Part shown: piece after piece, positions 9,527 to 18,009 of the stretch
Layout: each line of letters opens with the position of its first letter
Numbering within the stretch: the stretch's first letter is position 1
Assembly (NCBI GenBank): GCA_001687465.1
Contig: LVLI01000028.1
Span: 1-26,802 of the forward strand
Direction: 5' to 3'
DNA: 26,802 bases
From: Halocafeteria seosinensis
Taxonomy: Eukaryota > Sar > Bigyra > Bicosoecida
The notes under the pieces: model-generated
Database searches by the model: none
Told to the model about the DNA's origin: nothing
Seen by the model: the letters and a program-made list of their open reading frames with translations, nothing else
Translations under genes and position numbers: made by a program

Positions 9527-10801
9527 CTAGGAGAAACCCTCTGGCCCTGAAGGACTTCTAGGCACTTGGTCTATTTCTTGTTTTCTAAGAAGATCTCGGA
9601 CCTCGGTCAATGCTATGGCCATCTGGCTGACATTATCGCGGAGCTCCACGTTCTCCTTTCGAAGTTGTTGAACTTGATCAAGCATCTCAGTGCTCTCAAC
9701 GTTGTCAATATTTCGACTCTTGAAGTCCTTCTTGACAGCTCGTCCCCATTCGAGCAGACGTTTGTAATCAATGTTGGCATCCGTTGCAGCAGTAGCAATT
9801 TGTTGAATGATGAAGGAATCTTTGCCCCAGTCTGCATAAACATCTTCGTAGTACATCAGAAGACTTGCTAACATTGCATGCAAAAGTCCTGTGATTTTGG
9901 GATTTTCTTGGAAGATCACGAGATATGCGCCGAAGAGGAAGTAGAGCAACCTGTCAACAGTGGCAGCGTTCTCTGTATTCATGAAAACGAGACGTGGCAA
10001 ATAAGCACCGCTTTTGCAATCACTCCAACCTGACAAAGCTCTCCCTCCAACGTTCACGTTCTGAAGAATTTGCAGCAAATAGTGGAAAACGTTGTTAACG
10101 CCTTCGAAGTCCCAGCCGCCTCGGGCTATAATATGGTGCAGTTCTACCCCGCGAGTGTTAGCCAGTTGGTTGGTTGCTCCAATACGGAGAGAAGTTCCGC
10201 GGTAGTCAACTTGTTGAACATCCTTTTCTTTCAGCCAAGCTGTTAATTTCGTGGCCGGTGCCTTTACTGCCTGCAACTCGGGGAAAATGAATGATCTTTC
10301 CCCGTTCCTTGACCGAGTCGCAAGAAGATAACTAGCCAGACTGTGCAAGTAATCGATTTCATAATGAGTTCTGTCGGGGAAAAAGCTCATCATCTGGAAT
10401 GATGAAGTTTTCTGTTGTGCCCAATCTGCAATAAGATAGTCTGCATCTGTCGGCAGAAGCAAGCAATTCCAAGACATAAGTGCCACTTCTCCAGCTCTAC
10501 CCACTGCAAGCCAATTGATTACAAGTGCCGCCCTCTTCATAAGCGATTCCGGTCGGTTTTCGTCTAGGAAACGGCGACAGAAGGTGATTAGGTCGTTACG
10601 AAGCAATGCAGGAGCCTTCTCTGAAAAGGGTATTCCTTCACGAATGCACCTTCGGAGTACCTTTTTCTTTATCTCACCGCCGACTTTGGTGTACCATTCT
10701 GATTCGTTGAGATGTTTAAGCAGACTATTGTCAGGATATTTACGTTCCAGGAAGGTTTTCGTGTACATGAAGTACTGATAGGCAGTGTTCCCTTTTAGCA
10801 A
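9527..10801 (-). CDS. Crypton-like tyrosine recombinase, catalytic core
   Basis: This segment of 424 residues has the layout of a tyrosine recombinase used by Crypton-type DNA transposons and related eukaryotic elements. The first catalytic Arg is in GRAGEVALMSW (about residue 102) and a Lys lies in WAQQKTSS (131). The second Arg is in TSLRIGATNQLA (206), GGW follows at 228-230 and the likely nucleophile is the Tyr of VFHYL (241). A C-terminal Gln/Leu-rich coiled coil follows (about 370-410). The usual His of H-x-x-R is replaced by Thr203, so activity is uncertain, although another His may serve. There is no ATG: the segment joins an N-terminal piece at 10834-11073 and a C-terminal piece at 8929-9501. 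Such enzymes insert circular DNA by recombination and leave no inverted repeats, and I see none. Confidence 0.65.
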   Translation of the reverse strand: MLKGNTAYQYFMYTKTFLERKYPDNSLLKHLNESEWYTKVGGEIKKKVLRRCIREGIPFSEKAPALLRNDLITFCRRFLDENRPESLMKRAALVINWLAVGRAGEVALMSWNCLLLPTDADYLIADWAQQKTSSFQMMSFFPDRTHYEIDYLHSLASYLLATRSRNGERSFIFPELQAVKAPATKLTAWLKEKDVQQVDYRGTSLRIGATNQLANTRGVELHHIIARGGWDFEGVNNVFHYLLQILQNVNVGGRALSGWSDCKSGAYLPRLVFMNTENAATVDRLLYFLFGAYLVIFQENPKITGLLHAMLASLLMYYEDVYADWGKDSFIIQQIATAATDANIDYKRLLEWGRAVKKDFKSRNIDNVESTEMLDQVQQLRKENVELRDNVSQMAIALTEVRDLLRKQEIDQVPRSPSGPEGFS

Positions 10802-10833
10802 GTCTCCGTTGGCCTTCCGTCCATGGTCGGCTA

Positions 10834-11073
10834 CTAGACGGCTAGGTACGTCCCATACTCGCCTAGGAGTGTCTGTGAGCAGACCACAGTCTGGTCCACA
10901 GACTCTTCCACAAGGTCTACAGATGGGAGTTGTTTACTGGCCAAGAAGCTTTCGAGTTGATTTCGTGCCGATTGATAGTTGTCTCTGTTTTTATCAGAGT
11001 TGCCAGCTACAGCCAGTTGTGCGTAGACGACTGGCATGGGAGCATCCCCCTCGTCGAGCTCGTCTGTTTCCAT
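10834..11073 (-). CDS. N-terminal segment of the tyrosine recombinase gene
   Basis: It begins at the ATG at 11073 (METDELDEGD) and resembles a core-DNA-binding SAM-like N-terminus: acidic start, then helices with the SARNQLESFL and LLGEYGTYLA stretches. It stops just before the core segment resumes in another frame. A 26-base GT...AG stretch at the junction (starting GTCTAG, ending GGAAG on the minus strand) would restore frame if spliced, but that is far below usual intron size, so a frameshift is equally likely. Confidence 0.45.
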   Translation of the reverse strand: METDELDEGDAPMPVVYAQLAVAGNSDKNRDNYQSARNQLESFLASKQLPSVDLVEESVDQTVVCSQTLLGEYGTYLAV

Positions 11074-11356
11074 TCTATGCAAGAGTGCCAATAACACAAG
11101 TACTTGTTTTTTAAGTGTGCGTGTGTATTACAGTATGGATTAGATCCGTGGGTAATTCATTGTTTGACCTACGAACAACTGGCTACCCTTTCTCTGCCGA
11201 ATTCCTAACACGTCCATACATGTTGAAGTTGTGCAGTGTGATCCGGGCGGAGAGCCCGGTCCGAAAATGGTCCGACGCGAAGCCGATCCGAAAATGGTCC
11301 GACGCGAAGCCGATATACCGTAAAAGATGTTGAATTTGAGGCGCTATTTTTTTGAC
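11074..11356. other. Upstream flank of the recombinase gene with a tandem repeat
   Basis: Holds the presumed promoter region of the recombinase, then the 27-bp tandem repeat and a variant of the dispersed 16-mer. No gene is seen. Confidence 0.35.
11260..11313 (+). repeat. 27-bp tandem repeat, two units
   Basis: Two identical, adjacent 27-bp units beginning TCCGAAAATGGTCCGACGCG. They lead directly into CGATATACCGTAAAAG (11311-11326), a variant of the dispersed 16-mer. Confidence 0.85.
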
Positions 11357-11541
11357 TAGACATGAAAATTAAGATGTGTCCTTGCGAAAAGCCCGGATTT
11401 TGCACAGCCCGGATTTTCATCCACAGTCCGGGCGGAGGGTGTGGCTGAGTAGAGCCTCTAAGAGGCGCTGTACAATCACGCTATCATGAGCCGTATTTTT
11501 AGTTAGTAAGTTATGGTATTACCCTAAATGGTGCATTATTG
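11357..11541 (+). repeat. Left terminal inverted repeat of the 3.3 kb element
   Basis: Begins TAGACATGAAAATTAAG and ends near CTAAATGGTGCATTATTG; matches 14518-14677 in reverse orientation. Confidence 0.75.
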
Positions 11542-14517
11542 AACGTATGGTGTTGTGTTTGTGGCTCTAGTGGCATGGCAGATAGCTCTGATCGCGTGAG
11601 CTTCGAAGATGACGGTTATGGCTTAGACTGATGGGAGCAACATATACAGCAGCAGCAAGTTAAGAAAGACGCCAGAGCTCCAGATGCAGGTATTTTGCCC
11701 ATTACGAGCGAGGAATCTGGGTCCAAGGAGAACAGTATGGATGGAGCTGGCGCAGTATTAGCGCATCCTGAGGCAGGAACCTCATCGAGAGAATAAGGAG
11801 CACTATCCATACACGGAATCGCGGGAGTTGACTGTCATTCATTATCCATATGCTGGGAAAATCTGTGGCTGGAGTGCAATCATGGAGAGAAGCGCCTTCA
11901 GTGCACGGCTGGAACTGTCTTCCAATCCAGAGAAGGCGGTATGTAGGCAAGGGATGGATTCTAACAGACACGAGCGAAGGCCTTGAGTTCAAATTAGAGC
12001 AACACGACGGGCGCTGTCGGTATCTATTTGGCATTGGAACACTCTTGGATGCGTGCACTCATTCGCATCCGTAGTTGCTGCCGTTGACTCCATTGACACC
12101 TTTAGTTTCAACTTCCCCTGGACGTCGGGACTGGGACAACGTACCTGGTTCCAGGTTCCAGGTTCCACATGGGCATTGCACAATACGCAACGCTTAAGTA
12201 CATCGTAAACTCTCTTTACAGCACACAGTCATGTGGGAAGTCCGCTGGGGGTAGTAGCAGGGCGTCTACTCGCCGCTTCGCGAAGCCCGAACGTACAAGG
12301 ATCCCTTCATTTGGAGATTTCTGATACTCATGGAGTGCTGCTGAGGCCCATCAAACTCTGTGGTATCACCCCATATTGCCAGCGTCTTATCTGATGGAAC
12401 TCAAAACCCTGAATCTTCGCCCAAAGTTAGGACCAAACCAACCGGGCAGCGGACTGCGAGAACACTTTCCCGGCCGAAGGCCAACGCTGCTCGACGTATC
12501 CATGATTACATTTGGTTCACTACAACAGATGCGGGTGGGATAGTCTCCAGACACTCTTTTGATGACAATAGGTCCAATTGCAACGACTATATTATTGGTG
12601 GTGCGACAGACAGTTGAAGGCCAGGGTGTTGTCGGTATTTCGTGAATAGAATCGAGTTCTTATTTCATATACGATGATTTGTGATCGATCCTCTGCGATG
12701 TAGGTGGTATCTACGACGTCATTCAACGGCACAGTGAACAACAGGATGAACCTTTGGCGAACCGCTTACAACCACCTTAGCGCACAAGTATTCTACTGGA
12801 AGCACATACTTTTGTCGGACGTGATTAGTAACTATACAGATGGTGTGTCTCGGCGGCATTCCTAAGCGTCGCTCTGTCGCCTGCACACTACTCTACAGTC
12901 GCCGGGGAGAAGAGAGCTTGCCGACTACCGCACAACATGGTAGATCCTAGTAACCACTTTTACCTTGGGAACCGACCTTTTAAATTCTAAAGCTTCGATG
13001 TCGATGAAGTGTACTGGATGGTTGTTAGTTACGTTCAGGTCTGGTAAAGGAACACTCTTGCCGGAACGTTTCCGTGTCTCGATCAGACTTTGGCCTCGTA
13101 AGGCATGATTCAACAACTCGAGGATACACCAAAACCAGTATGGAGCAACAGAAGTCTAACATTATCAGAGTGGGTGCAAGTTTGAAACACCGCCGCGAAA
13201 AGAGCACGCGTTCAAGGGATACAGCAGGTCCATGAACCCGGCAGGTTGTCCGGAGGTCGCTAGACATCCACCCATGCCTCGGAATTTTCAACAAGCAAGA
13301 TCTAACTCGATTTGAAGAGACTCTGAGATAAGGGGAAATCCGCGCAACAAAGTTCCACGATCCAGACGAAGCATGCAGTGTCAAAGCAGGACCATTGCAA
13401 GCAGACAATACTGAACTGTTAAGTGGTAAGAACAAAAGCCAGCACGCCTGAAAGATAAGCAAGCGATGCGACTTGAACTAGCGCAGCAAGTACCTGGGCA
13501 CTGAGGGCGCTAAGAGGCAAAGGGAAAGCACCAGCAGCACCTCATGGTACCGCAGGATACCTGGATCCTGGATATGCTTTCTACTGTCAAAGCTCTGGAA
13601 AGTTCTGCTTGGAACCACATCCAGCTTAGTAGCTGAAGCCGATAAACGGGTAATGTTATACTAGATTATCATACGACCTGGATACCGAGTCTTAACTTCC
13701 TTCAAATGCAGAGTGCATGCTCGTTCGAGGAGGGAGAAGCGGATGAGCAGGAACAACGCAAGGTTGTACTAACGACACGAATATCATCAATGTATCTTGT
13801 TATCGTGTTTACTGGGTACACTATGTGTGCAGTCGAATGGTGGTTTCAGTGCCGCGATGAGGAACTACGAGTGGCCACGAGTCGGCGGCAAAATCATCCC
13901 AGCCACCTAGTACCGGCACATCGCTCGAAGCATGCCATACCCTCTTGTGTATTTAATGCATTCACGTTGTCGTTGTTTACGTCCTATGGGGCTCATAAGT
14001 CACTGTAACTCGGTAAATCGAGGGACACCGTGACCCGTTGTTGGTCCTTGGAAAGCTGACAAGTATTAGTTCTACTGAGTGGAATGGATCAATTGCAGAG
14101 GTGTCAATTAAATACTTGAATGCAGAATTTATCTCTCGGAGTTTTAGTGACGAAAGTGATAGAAAACCTCAAGCGACAGTCCTCTCGTAGCAGGGTCAGT
14201 AGTTGCTGTGGTGCTTTATCTGTGGTACTCATACTCGGAGGGCTACTCCAAAACACCGAGCAGCAATACTACCGCACACACACAGACGGGTCAGGGGTGA
14301 AACTTCGGGGGTTTAGGGAGATCTTCCACGGTGTGAGGATCTCCTAACTGGTTCCATTTAGCCGGTAGGCCATACTATTAGTACAACATTACTACAATAC
14401 CACAGTACTTCACACCTCAACCAACCTATCGCACATGGTATTTGAATACTGTCCATTTTCTTCAACAACAACAACACAGACACATACATAGAAGTACGAC
14501 ATTAATGGGTCTTTTCC
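11542..14517. other. Interior of the 3.3 kb element, no recognised gene
   Basis: Many stops in all frames. The longer open stretches (for example 13025-13462 minus, 13706-14008 plus, 12360-12617 plus) show no protein motif, and their composition does not look coding. A small tandem GGTTCCA triplet lies near 12,145-12,165. I see no tRNA, rRNA or transposase signature. Confidence 0.4.
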
Positions 14518-14677
14518 ACAATGCACCATTTAGAGTAACACCGTTAGTGAGTTACTAATACGGCTAGGGATAGAGTAGCCTACTCGGCCACACCCTTCCG
14601 CCCGGACCAGTGGATGAAAATCCGGGCTGTGCAAAATCCGGGCTTTTCGCAAGGACACATCTTAATTTTAATGTCTA
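14518..14677 (-). repeat. Right terminal inverted repeat of the 3.3 kb element
   Basis: Reverse-orientation match of 11357-11541; ends ...CTTAATTTTAATGTCTA. Confidence 0.75.
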
Positions 14678-14698
14678 CTCCTGAGTAGACCGTAAAAT
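14673..14698 (+). repeat. Palindrome and dispersed 16-mer at the right edge of the 3.3 kb element
   Basis: GTCTACTC-CT-GAGTAGAC (14673-14690) is a perfect inverted repeat with 8-bp arms. Its right arm begins GAGTAGACCGTAAAAT (14683-14698), identical to 6869-6884. Confidence 0.6.
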
Positions 14699-14796
14699 TA
14701 ATAAGTGTCCTAGGCAAACCGGGCTGGTCGCCCGGGGGAGTGAGCCGGGCCGAGGGACCGGCGTGAATGCCAGTCGGTCGAATCTGCCGGTTGTAT
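14699..14796. other. GC-rich junction strip between host repeats and the viral segment
   Basis: A short GC-rich stretch with runs such as GGTCGCCCGGGGGAGTGAGC, unlike the AT-rich sequence that starts within about 20 bases of its end. The left boundary of the viral segment is near 14,790-14,800. No terminal repeat or duplicated target is visible here. Confidence 0.45.
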
Positions 14797-14837
14797 AAGA
14801 AAGAGTTAAAGAACGATTTCAAGTGGATACTTTCAAA

Positions 14838-16232
14838 ATGAAGGTTAAAACAATGGAAAGACCTCAATGGGTTACCGACCTTCTTAAAACTCATGGTTTT
14901 CTTGATAAACGCTTTATTCAACAAAGAGCAAAAGAAGAGCTCGTCAAGTTTAATACAAATGACAAGAATGAAGTGGAATTTGATCCAATTACGCATGAGT
15001 ATAGAAAAGCTTACTTGGAACAATTTTACTTCAAAATTCGTTGCCCTCCTTGTTTTGGTTATAAATCTTCAGACAATTTCCAACGATTTAAAAACTCTGA
15101 TCTAGAAAATCAACTTGAGCCAATTAAGAACAGTATGTATAAATGGATTCAAGGAAATCCCCGAACTTATGAAAAAATAGACTTTCTACCACCTCCAAAC
15201 AAAAAAAGTTTAGATAAAGACATTTACAACCTCTACAACGGTATGAGAGCCGAAAGACTACCAGTTTGCGAAGATGCTGATATCTCCATTTTTAAAGAAC
15301 ATTTGAATATATTAGCCGGAAACAACAAAGAGTGTTACAACTACTTGGTTGGTTATTTGGGTCATTTATTAAAGAATCCTGGAGAATTAGTTGGGGTGGC
15401 TCTTGTGTTTATTTCAGCTCAAGGTACAGGAAAAAATATATTTTTTGAACAGTTTGGAAAATACATATTAGGAGGATATTATAGAACTGATTCTAATCTT
15501 GATAATTTGGTGGGTTCTTATCCCGACCCAGCTGGGCTTTTACTCTGCTTGCTTACCGAAGTAAACGGACAAGAGAGCTATAAAAAGTCAGATCCATTGA
15601 AAAGCTTAATTACTGATGAAACTTTGAGACAAGAACCCAAACACGTTCAAGCTTCATACGTATCTAACTATGGACGCTATATATTTCTGAGTAACCATAA
15701 TAATTCGGTAAAAGTAGAACCTTCAGACCGTAGATATGCGGTATTTAATCCTTCTACTGAAAGAAAGAATGATCATGATTATTTCAGGCGTTTAAACGAA
15801 GCTTTCGAAGACTCAAGTAAAGCCAGAGCACTCTATGACTTCCTAATATATAACGCTTGGAATGTTTCCGACCTACGAGCAAAAAGACCAATAACCGAAG
15901 CTTATGAAAATATGAAAAGTATTAACCGCCCAATTGTCTTTGATTTCGCTAGATGGTTGACCCAAGAGTATAAAAATCCAAATAATCTTGACGAAGATGA
16001 GGATGATGAAGATCGAACCCGACAAAATTGTTTTGGTTCTCGTGAATTATTTAGTGAATTCAAAAAGTTCTTAAAAGACGATGGACGCAGTAAATGGGAA
16101 TTCACACAAACTAAATTTTCTATTGAGTTGAGAAAACTGGAAGATTATTTTAGAAAATACCGAAGCAACGGAACTAAGTATTTCATAGATTTGGATTCTC
16201 TCGAAGAAGCAATTGAAAACGGAGATATATAA
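14838..16232 (+). CDS. Superfamily 3 (D5-like) replicative helicase, probably N-truncated
   Basis: The C-terminal SF3 domain is clear. Counting from a GTG at 14823, Walker A is SAQGTGKN (198-205), Walker B LLCLLTE (240-246), the motif C/sensor YIFLSN (286-291), followed by the arginine-finger-like DRRY (302-305). An acidic DEDEDDEDR patch sits near residue 390. These helicases unwind viral DNA as ring hexamers and in this virus group usually follow a primase domain. Here only about 150 residues precede the helicase, no primase motif is seen, and the frame is closed by a stop at 14794-14796. The ATG at 14838 or 14853 could start it. An adjacent frame just upstream also looks coding (KKELKNDFKWILSK), which suggests a frameshifted remnant of a longer gene. 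The TATATAGA promoter of its neighbours is missing. Confidence 0.85.
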   Translation: MKVKTMERPQWVTDLLKTHGFLDKRFIQQRAKEELVKFNTNDKNEVEFDPITHEYRKAYLEQFYFKIRCPPCFGYKSSDNFQRFKNSDLENQLEPIKNSMYKWIQGNPRTYEKIDFLPPPNKKSLDKDIYNLYNGMRAERLPVCEDADISIFKEHLNILAGNNKECYNYLVGYLGHLLKNPGELVGVALVFISAQGTGKNIFFEQFGKYILGGYYRTDSNLDNLVGSYPDPAGLLLCLLTEVNGQESYKKSDPLKSLITDETLRQEPKHVQASYVSNYGRYIFLSNHNNSVKVEPSDRRYAVFNPSTERKNDHDYFRRLNEAFEDSSKARALYDFLIYNAWNVSDLRAKRPITEAYENMKSINRPIVFDFARWLTQEYKNPNNLDEDEDDEDRTRQNCFGSRELFSEFKKFLKDDGRSKWEFTQTKFSIELRKLEDYFRKYRSNGTKYFIDLDSLEEAIENGDI

Positions 16233-16260
16233 AACAGTCAAATAAGGTCATTTGACTGTT
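16233..16260 (+). terminator. Hairpin immediately after the helicase stop codon
   Basis: Perfect 11-bp stem AACAGTCAAAT / ATTTGACTGTT with a 6-base loop, starting one base past the TAA. It is probably a transcription-end or polyadenylation hairpin, as known for mimivirus-type transcription. Confidence 0.75.
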
Positions 16261-16635
16261 CTTTTACTTTGTAATTACTAACAAACCTTAGTGGACAAGT
16301 TTATATAACCTGTCCAACCGTAGCCTCCAATAGTTAAAGCCTGTTTCAACGCTATTTGGACAGGTGGACAAGATGGAATAGAATTTTTGATTAGTTATAA
16401 ATGAAGATCTTCTAGTATTCTGAAACTCTTGAAAAAACTTGTCCATATGGTCCAATATTACAATTATGCAATTAAAACAGCTTAATCTATGTTTATTTCG
16501 CGGACTAGGTTAGAATCTGCCTCGTCCAAGTGTTCCAAATAGGATATAGTTAGATAGATAAACTAAAAAAATCAAGATCCAAAAAGGTCAAAAAGGATAA
16601 ATCAATTTTTTTTTTTAATAAAAGAATATAAGTAA
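16261..16635. other. Non-coding stretch with a cluster of GGACA motifs in both orientations
   Basis: No gene is seen. GGACA-type words occur as GTGGACAAG (16291), CCTGTCCAA (16309), TTGGACAGGTGGACAAG (16356-16372), ACTTGTCCATATGGTCCAA (16438-16456) and CTCGTCCAAG (16521). The cluster could be a replication origin or protein-binding array. A T/A-rich tract follows at 16,600-16,620. Confidence 0.4.
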
Positions 16636-16758
16636 ATGTATTTTTATGGTGAAACAGTTGACAAATTCTTTGACTTTGGTTATAGATTGGGTGAATCCAT
16701 ATATATGACGTTAAGAGATAAAATTAAAGAAATCAAAACTTGTATTGAAGAATTTTGA
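16636..16758 (+). CDS. Small viral protein, 40 residues, unknown
   Basis: An intact 40-residue frame beginning MYFYGETVDKFFDFGYRLGE and ending in a Lys/Glu-rich helix. It has AT-rich upstream sequence (GAATATAAGTAA) and a perfect hairpin starting at its stop codon, the same arrangement as recognised genes here. There is no transmembrane segment. The function is unknown; support comes from the terminator position and coding-like composition. Confidence 0.45.
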   Translation: MYFYGETVDKFFDFGYRLGESIYMTLRDKIKEIKTCIEEF

Positions 16759-16784
16759 TTAGTTTGTTTGATAGGACTAATCAA
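16755..16784. terminator. Hairpin shared by two convergent small genes
   Basis: Perfect 9-bp stem TTGATTAGT / ACTAATCAA with a 12-base loop. It overlaps the TGA of the 40-residue gene (plus) and the TAG of the 56-residue gene (minus), so it can end transcription from both sides. Confidence 0.65.
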
Positions 16785-16947
16785 GAGAGACGTAGGAGGG
16801 AGAAAAGCCTTTTAGTCGGCGTGTCGCAAATTTTTTTGCCTGTTCAGGAGAACGGGCGTGTGTAATGATTTTTTTTCGGATAGTTCCAAAACGTGGATCA
16901 TTGCGAGTCATATAAACTAAATATCTTCGTTTTGGATTACTTGGCAT
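16777..16947 (-). CDS. Small basic viral protein, 56 residues
   Basis: An intact minus-strand frame starting MPSNPKRRYLVYMTRNDPRF and continuing with many Lys/Arg residues (IRKK, ARSPEQAKKF, RRLKG). The strongly basic composition and regular pattern suggest a DNA-binding or core protein; no family is recognised. It lies between the 119-residue gene and the 40-residue gene, has AATAATATA directly before the ATG, and its stop lies in a shared hairpin. Confidence 0.55.
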   Translation of the reverse strand: MPSNPKRRYLVYMTRNDPRFGTIRKKIITHARSPEQAKKFATRRLKGFSPSYVSLD

Positions 16948-16975
16948 TATATTATTTGAAGTGAAAATAATATAA
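16947..16975 (-). terminator. Hairpin after the 119-residue gene
   Basis: Perfect 11-bp stem TTATATTATTT / AAATAATATAA with a 7-base loop, just past the stop of the minus-strand 119-residue gene. It also forms the upstream region of the 56-residue gene, so terminator and promoter are merged. Confidence 0.6.
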
Positions 16976-16976
16976 A

Positions 16977-17336
16977 TTATTTGACTATTCTTACGTTAGC
17001 TATCAATTTAGGATTTCTTCCATTATCTGCCGGTGGATATCCATAGGGGTATCTGCTCAATACTGTCCCAAGTTTATATCCAAACTCCCCTTCAGATAGT
17101 GGTCTCCAATAACCCATAATATCCGCAACAACATCTAAAAAATCTTTACAATCACTTAACATTCTACTATCTCCCCACCATTTTTTGAAACGTTCATATA
17201 AAGTACGTGGTTTTACGTAATTTCCTGAATCAACTGCTGGAACATTAAAAGCATATTGATCTTCTCTTACAGTTGTGTCTTTTTTTTCATAATTAGTACA
17301 TTCTTTTAAGAATTGTAAGACAATTTTCTTATTCAT
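16977..17336 (-). CDS. Conserved-looking viral protein of unknown function, 119 residues
   Basis: A soluble, Tyr/Trp-rich protein with charged N-terminus and a central RFKKWWGDSRMLSDCKDFLD stretch. The aromatic and basic mix resembles the DNA-binding helical domains found in primase or transcription-factor tails, but I recognise no family. It sits 14 bp downstream of the RING gene on the same strand and is preceded by TATTATATAATG, a weak form of the promoter motif lacking GA. A hairpin follows its stop. Confidence 0.65.
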   Translation of the reverse strand: MNKKIVLQFLKECTNYEKKDTTVREDQYAFNVPAVDSGNYVKPRTLYERFKKWWGDSRMLSDCKDFLDVVADIMGYWRPLSEGEFGYKLGTVLSRYPYGYPPADNGRNPKLIANVRIVK

Positions 17337-17350
17337 TATATAATATAAAT

Positions 17351-17956
17351 TTAAATTTTGTGGTTATCAAGTGGACATTTATCGATAAAACTCAGACACT
17401 CGAGACAAACAACATGAGAGTGATGGCATTTGAGTTTTTTAACAGTGTTAATATTTTCATAGCAAATGATACAAGGATCATTAGAATTTTCAAGCTGATG
17501 CGATTTAGGTCTTAGAAAATAAAAGTAATCTGAGCAATGATTACCATTTTGGATATAAGCACCATTATAAACATTATAACCCATATTTCTAAGTTGTTTT
17601 TCAATGTTCTTTGGTTGAACGTTTTTTAAAAATTTAGTGTTGATAAGAACGTCTAAGAATTCTCTACTTTTTTTTTTATATTTACAATTTCCGTGTGTGA
17701 AACGTGAGAGAGGATAACCATTATTGATCAAACTGACCAGAGTATCTTTGTCTTTCATTGCTTTAAAATGAAGGTTAAAAGTTTTGTTAAGTCGATATTT
17801 TAAGGCTAGATCTTCAATAGTTTTTTTACTCAATTTATGAATAGGTGCATTACATTTTTGAACTAAGAAGTAACCGGCACAGGTTTTACGCTCACGAATT
17901 TCTTTATTTAACTCTTTTAATAAATCTTTTTCTTCAAGTTCTACTTGAATAACCAT
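17351..17956 (-). CDS. RING-finger protein, probable E3 ubiquitin ligase
   Basis: The C-terminal 40 residues form a RING: Cys162, Cys165, Cys177, His181, Cys184, Cys187 and Cys194. The eighth zinc ligand is Asp197 in CPLD instead of the usual Cys. RING proteins recruit E2 enzymes and direct ubiquitination; large DNA viruses and their relatives use them against host defence or for protein turnover. Residues 1-150 are basic and of unknown fold, with a YNGAYIQNGNHCSDYFYF stretch. TATATAGA directly abuts the ATG. The gene lies between the capsid gene and the 119-residue gene in one minus-strand cluster. Confidence 0.75.
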   Translation of the reverse strand: MVIQVELEEKDLLKELNKEIRERKTCAGYFLVQKCNAPIHKLSKKTIEDLALKYRLNKTFNLHFKAMKDKDTLVSLINNGYPLSRFTHGNCKYKKKSREFLDVLINTKFLKNVQPKNIEKQLRNMGYNVYNGAYIQNGNHCSDYFYFLRPKSHQLENSNDPCIICYENINTVKKLKCHHSHVVCLECLSFIDKCPLDNHKI

Positions 17957-17964
17957 TCTATATA
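17957..17964 (-). promoter_or_regulatory. TATATAGA promoter motif of the RING gene
   Basis: TATATAGA on the minus strand touches the ATG with no spacer. Confidence 0.6.
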
Positions 17965-17967
17965 TTA

Positions 17968-17996
17968 TGTATTGATTTTTTTTTTAAATCAATACA
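17968..17996 (-). terminator. Hairpin after the capsid gene
   Basis: Perfect 11-bp stem TGTATTGATTT / AAATCAATACA with a 7-T loop (plus-strand view), 13 bases past the capsid stop and just upstream of the RING promoter motif. Confidence 0.7.
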
Positions 17997-18009
17997 CAAA
18001 AAAAAATTC

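Larger units (their letters stand above)
11357..14677. mobile_element. DNA-transposon-like element with long terminal inverted repeats
   Basis: The left terminal repeat (11357-11541) and right terminal repeat (14518-14677, inverted) share long matching runs, including a stretch of about 60 bases around ATGTGTCCTTGCGAAAAGCC that is nearly identical, then diverge moderately toward the inside. The enclosed 3 kb has only short, broken frames; none shows a transposase motif I can identify, so this is a non-autonomous or decayed element. A clear target-site duplication is not visible. The right end abuts a perfect palindrome and a 16-mer also found at other repeat edges. Confidence 0.65.

Noticed and set aside
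11850-12074. Coding gene within the 3.3 kb element
   Set aside because: Short frame with no motif and stops in its extension; indistinguishable from chance.
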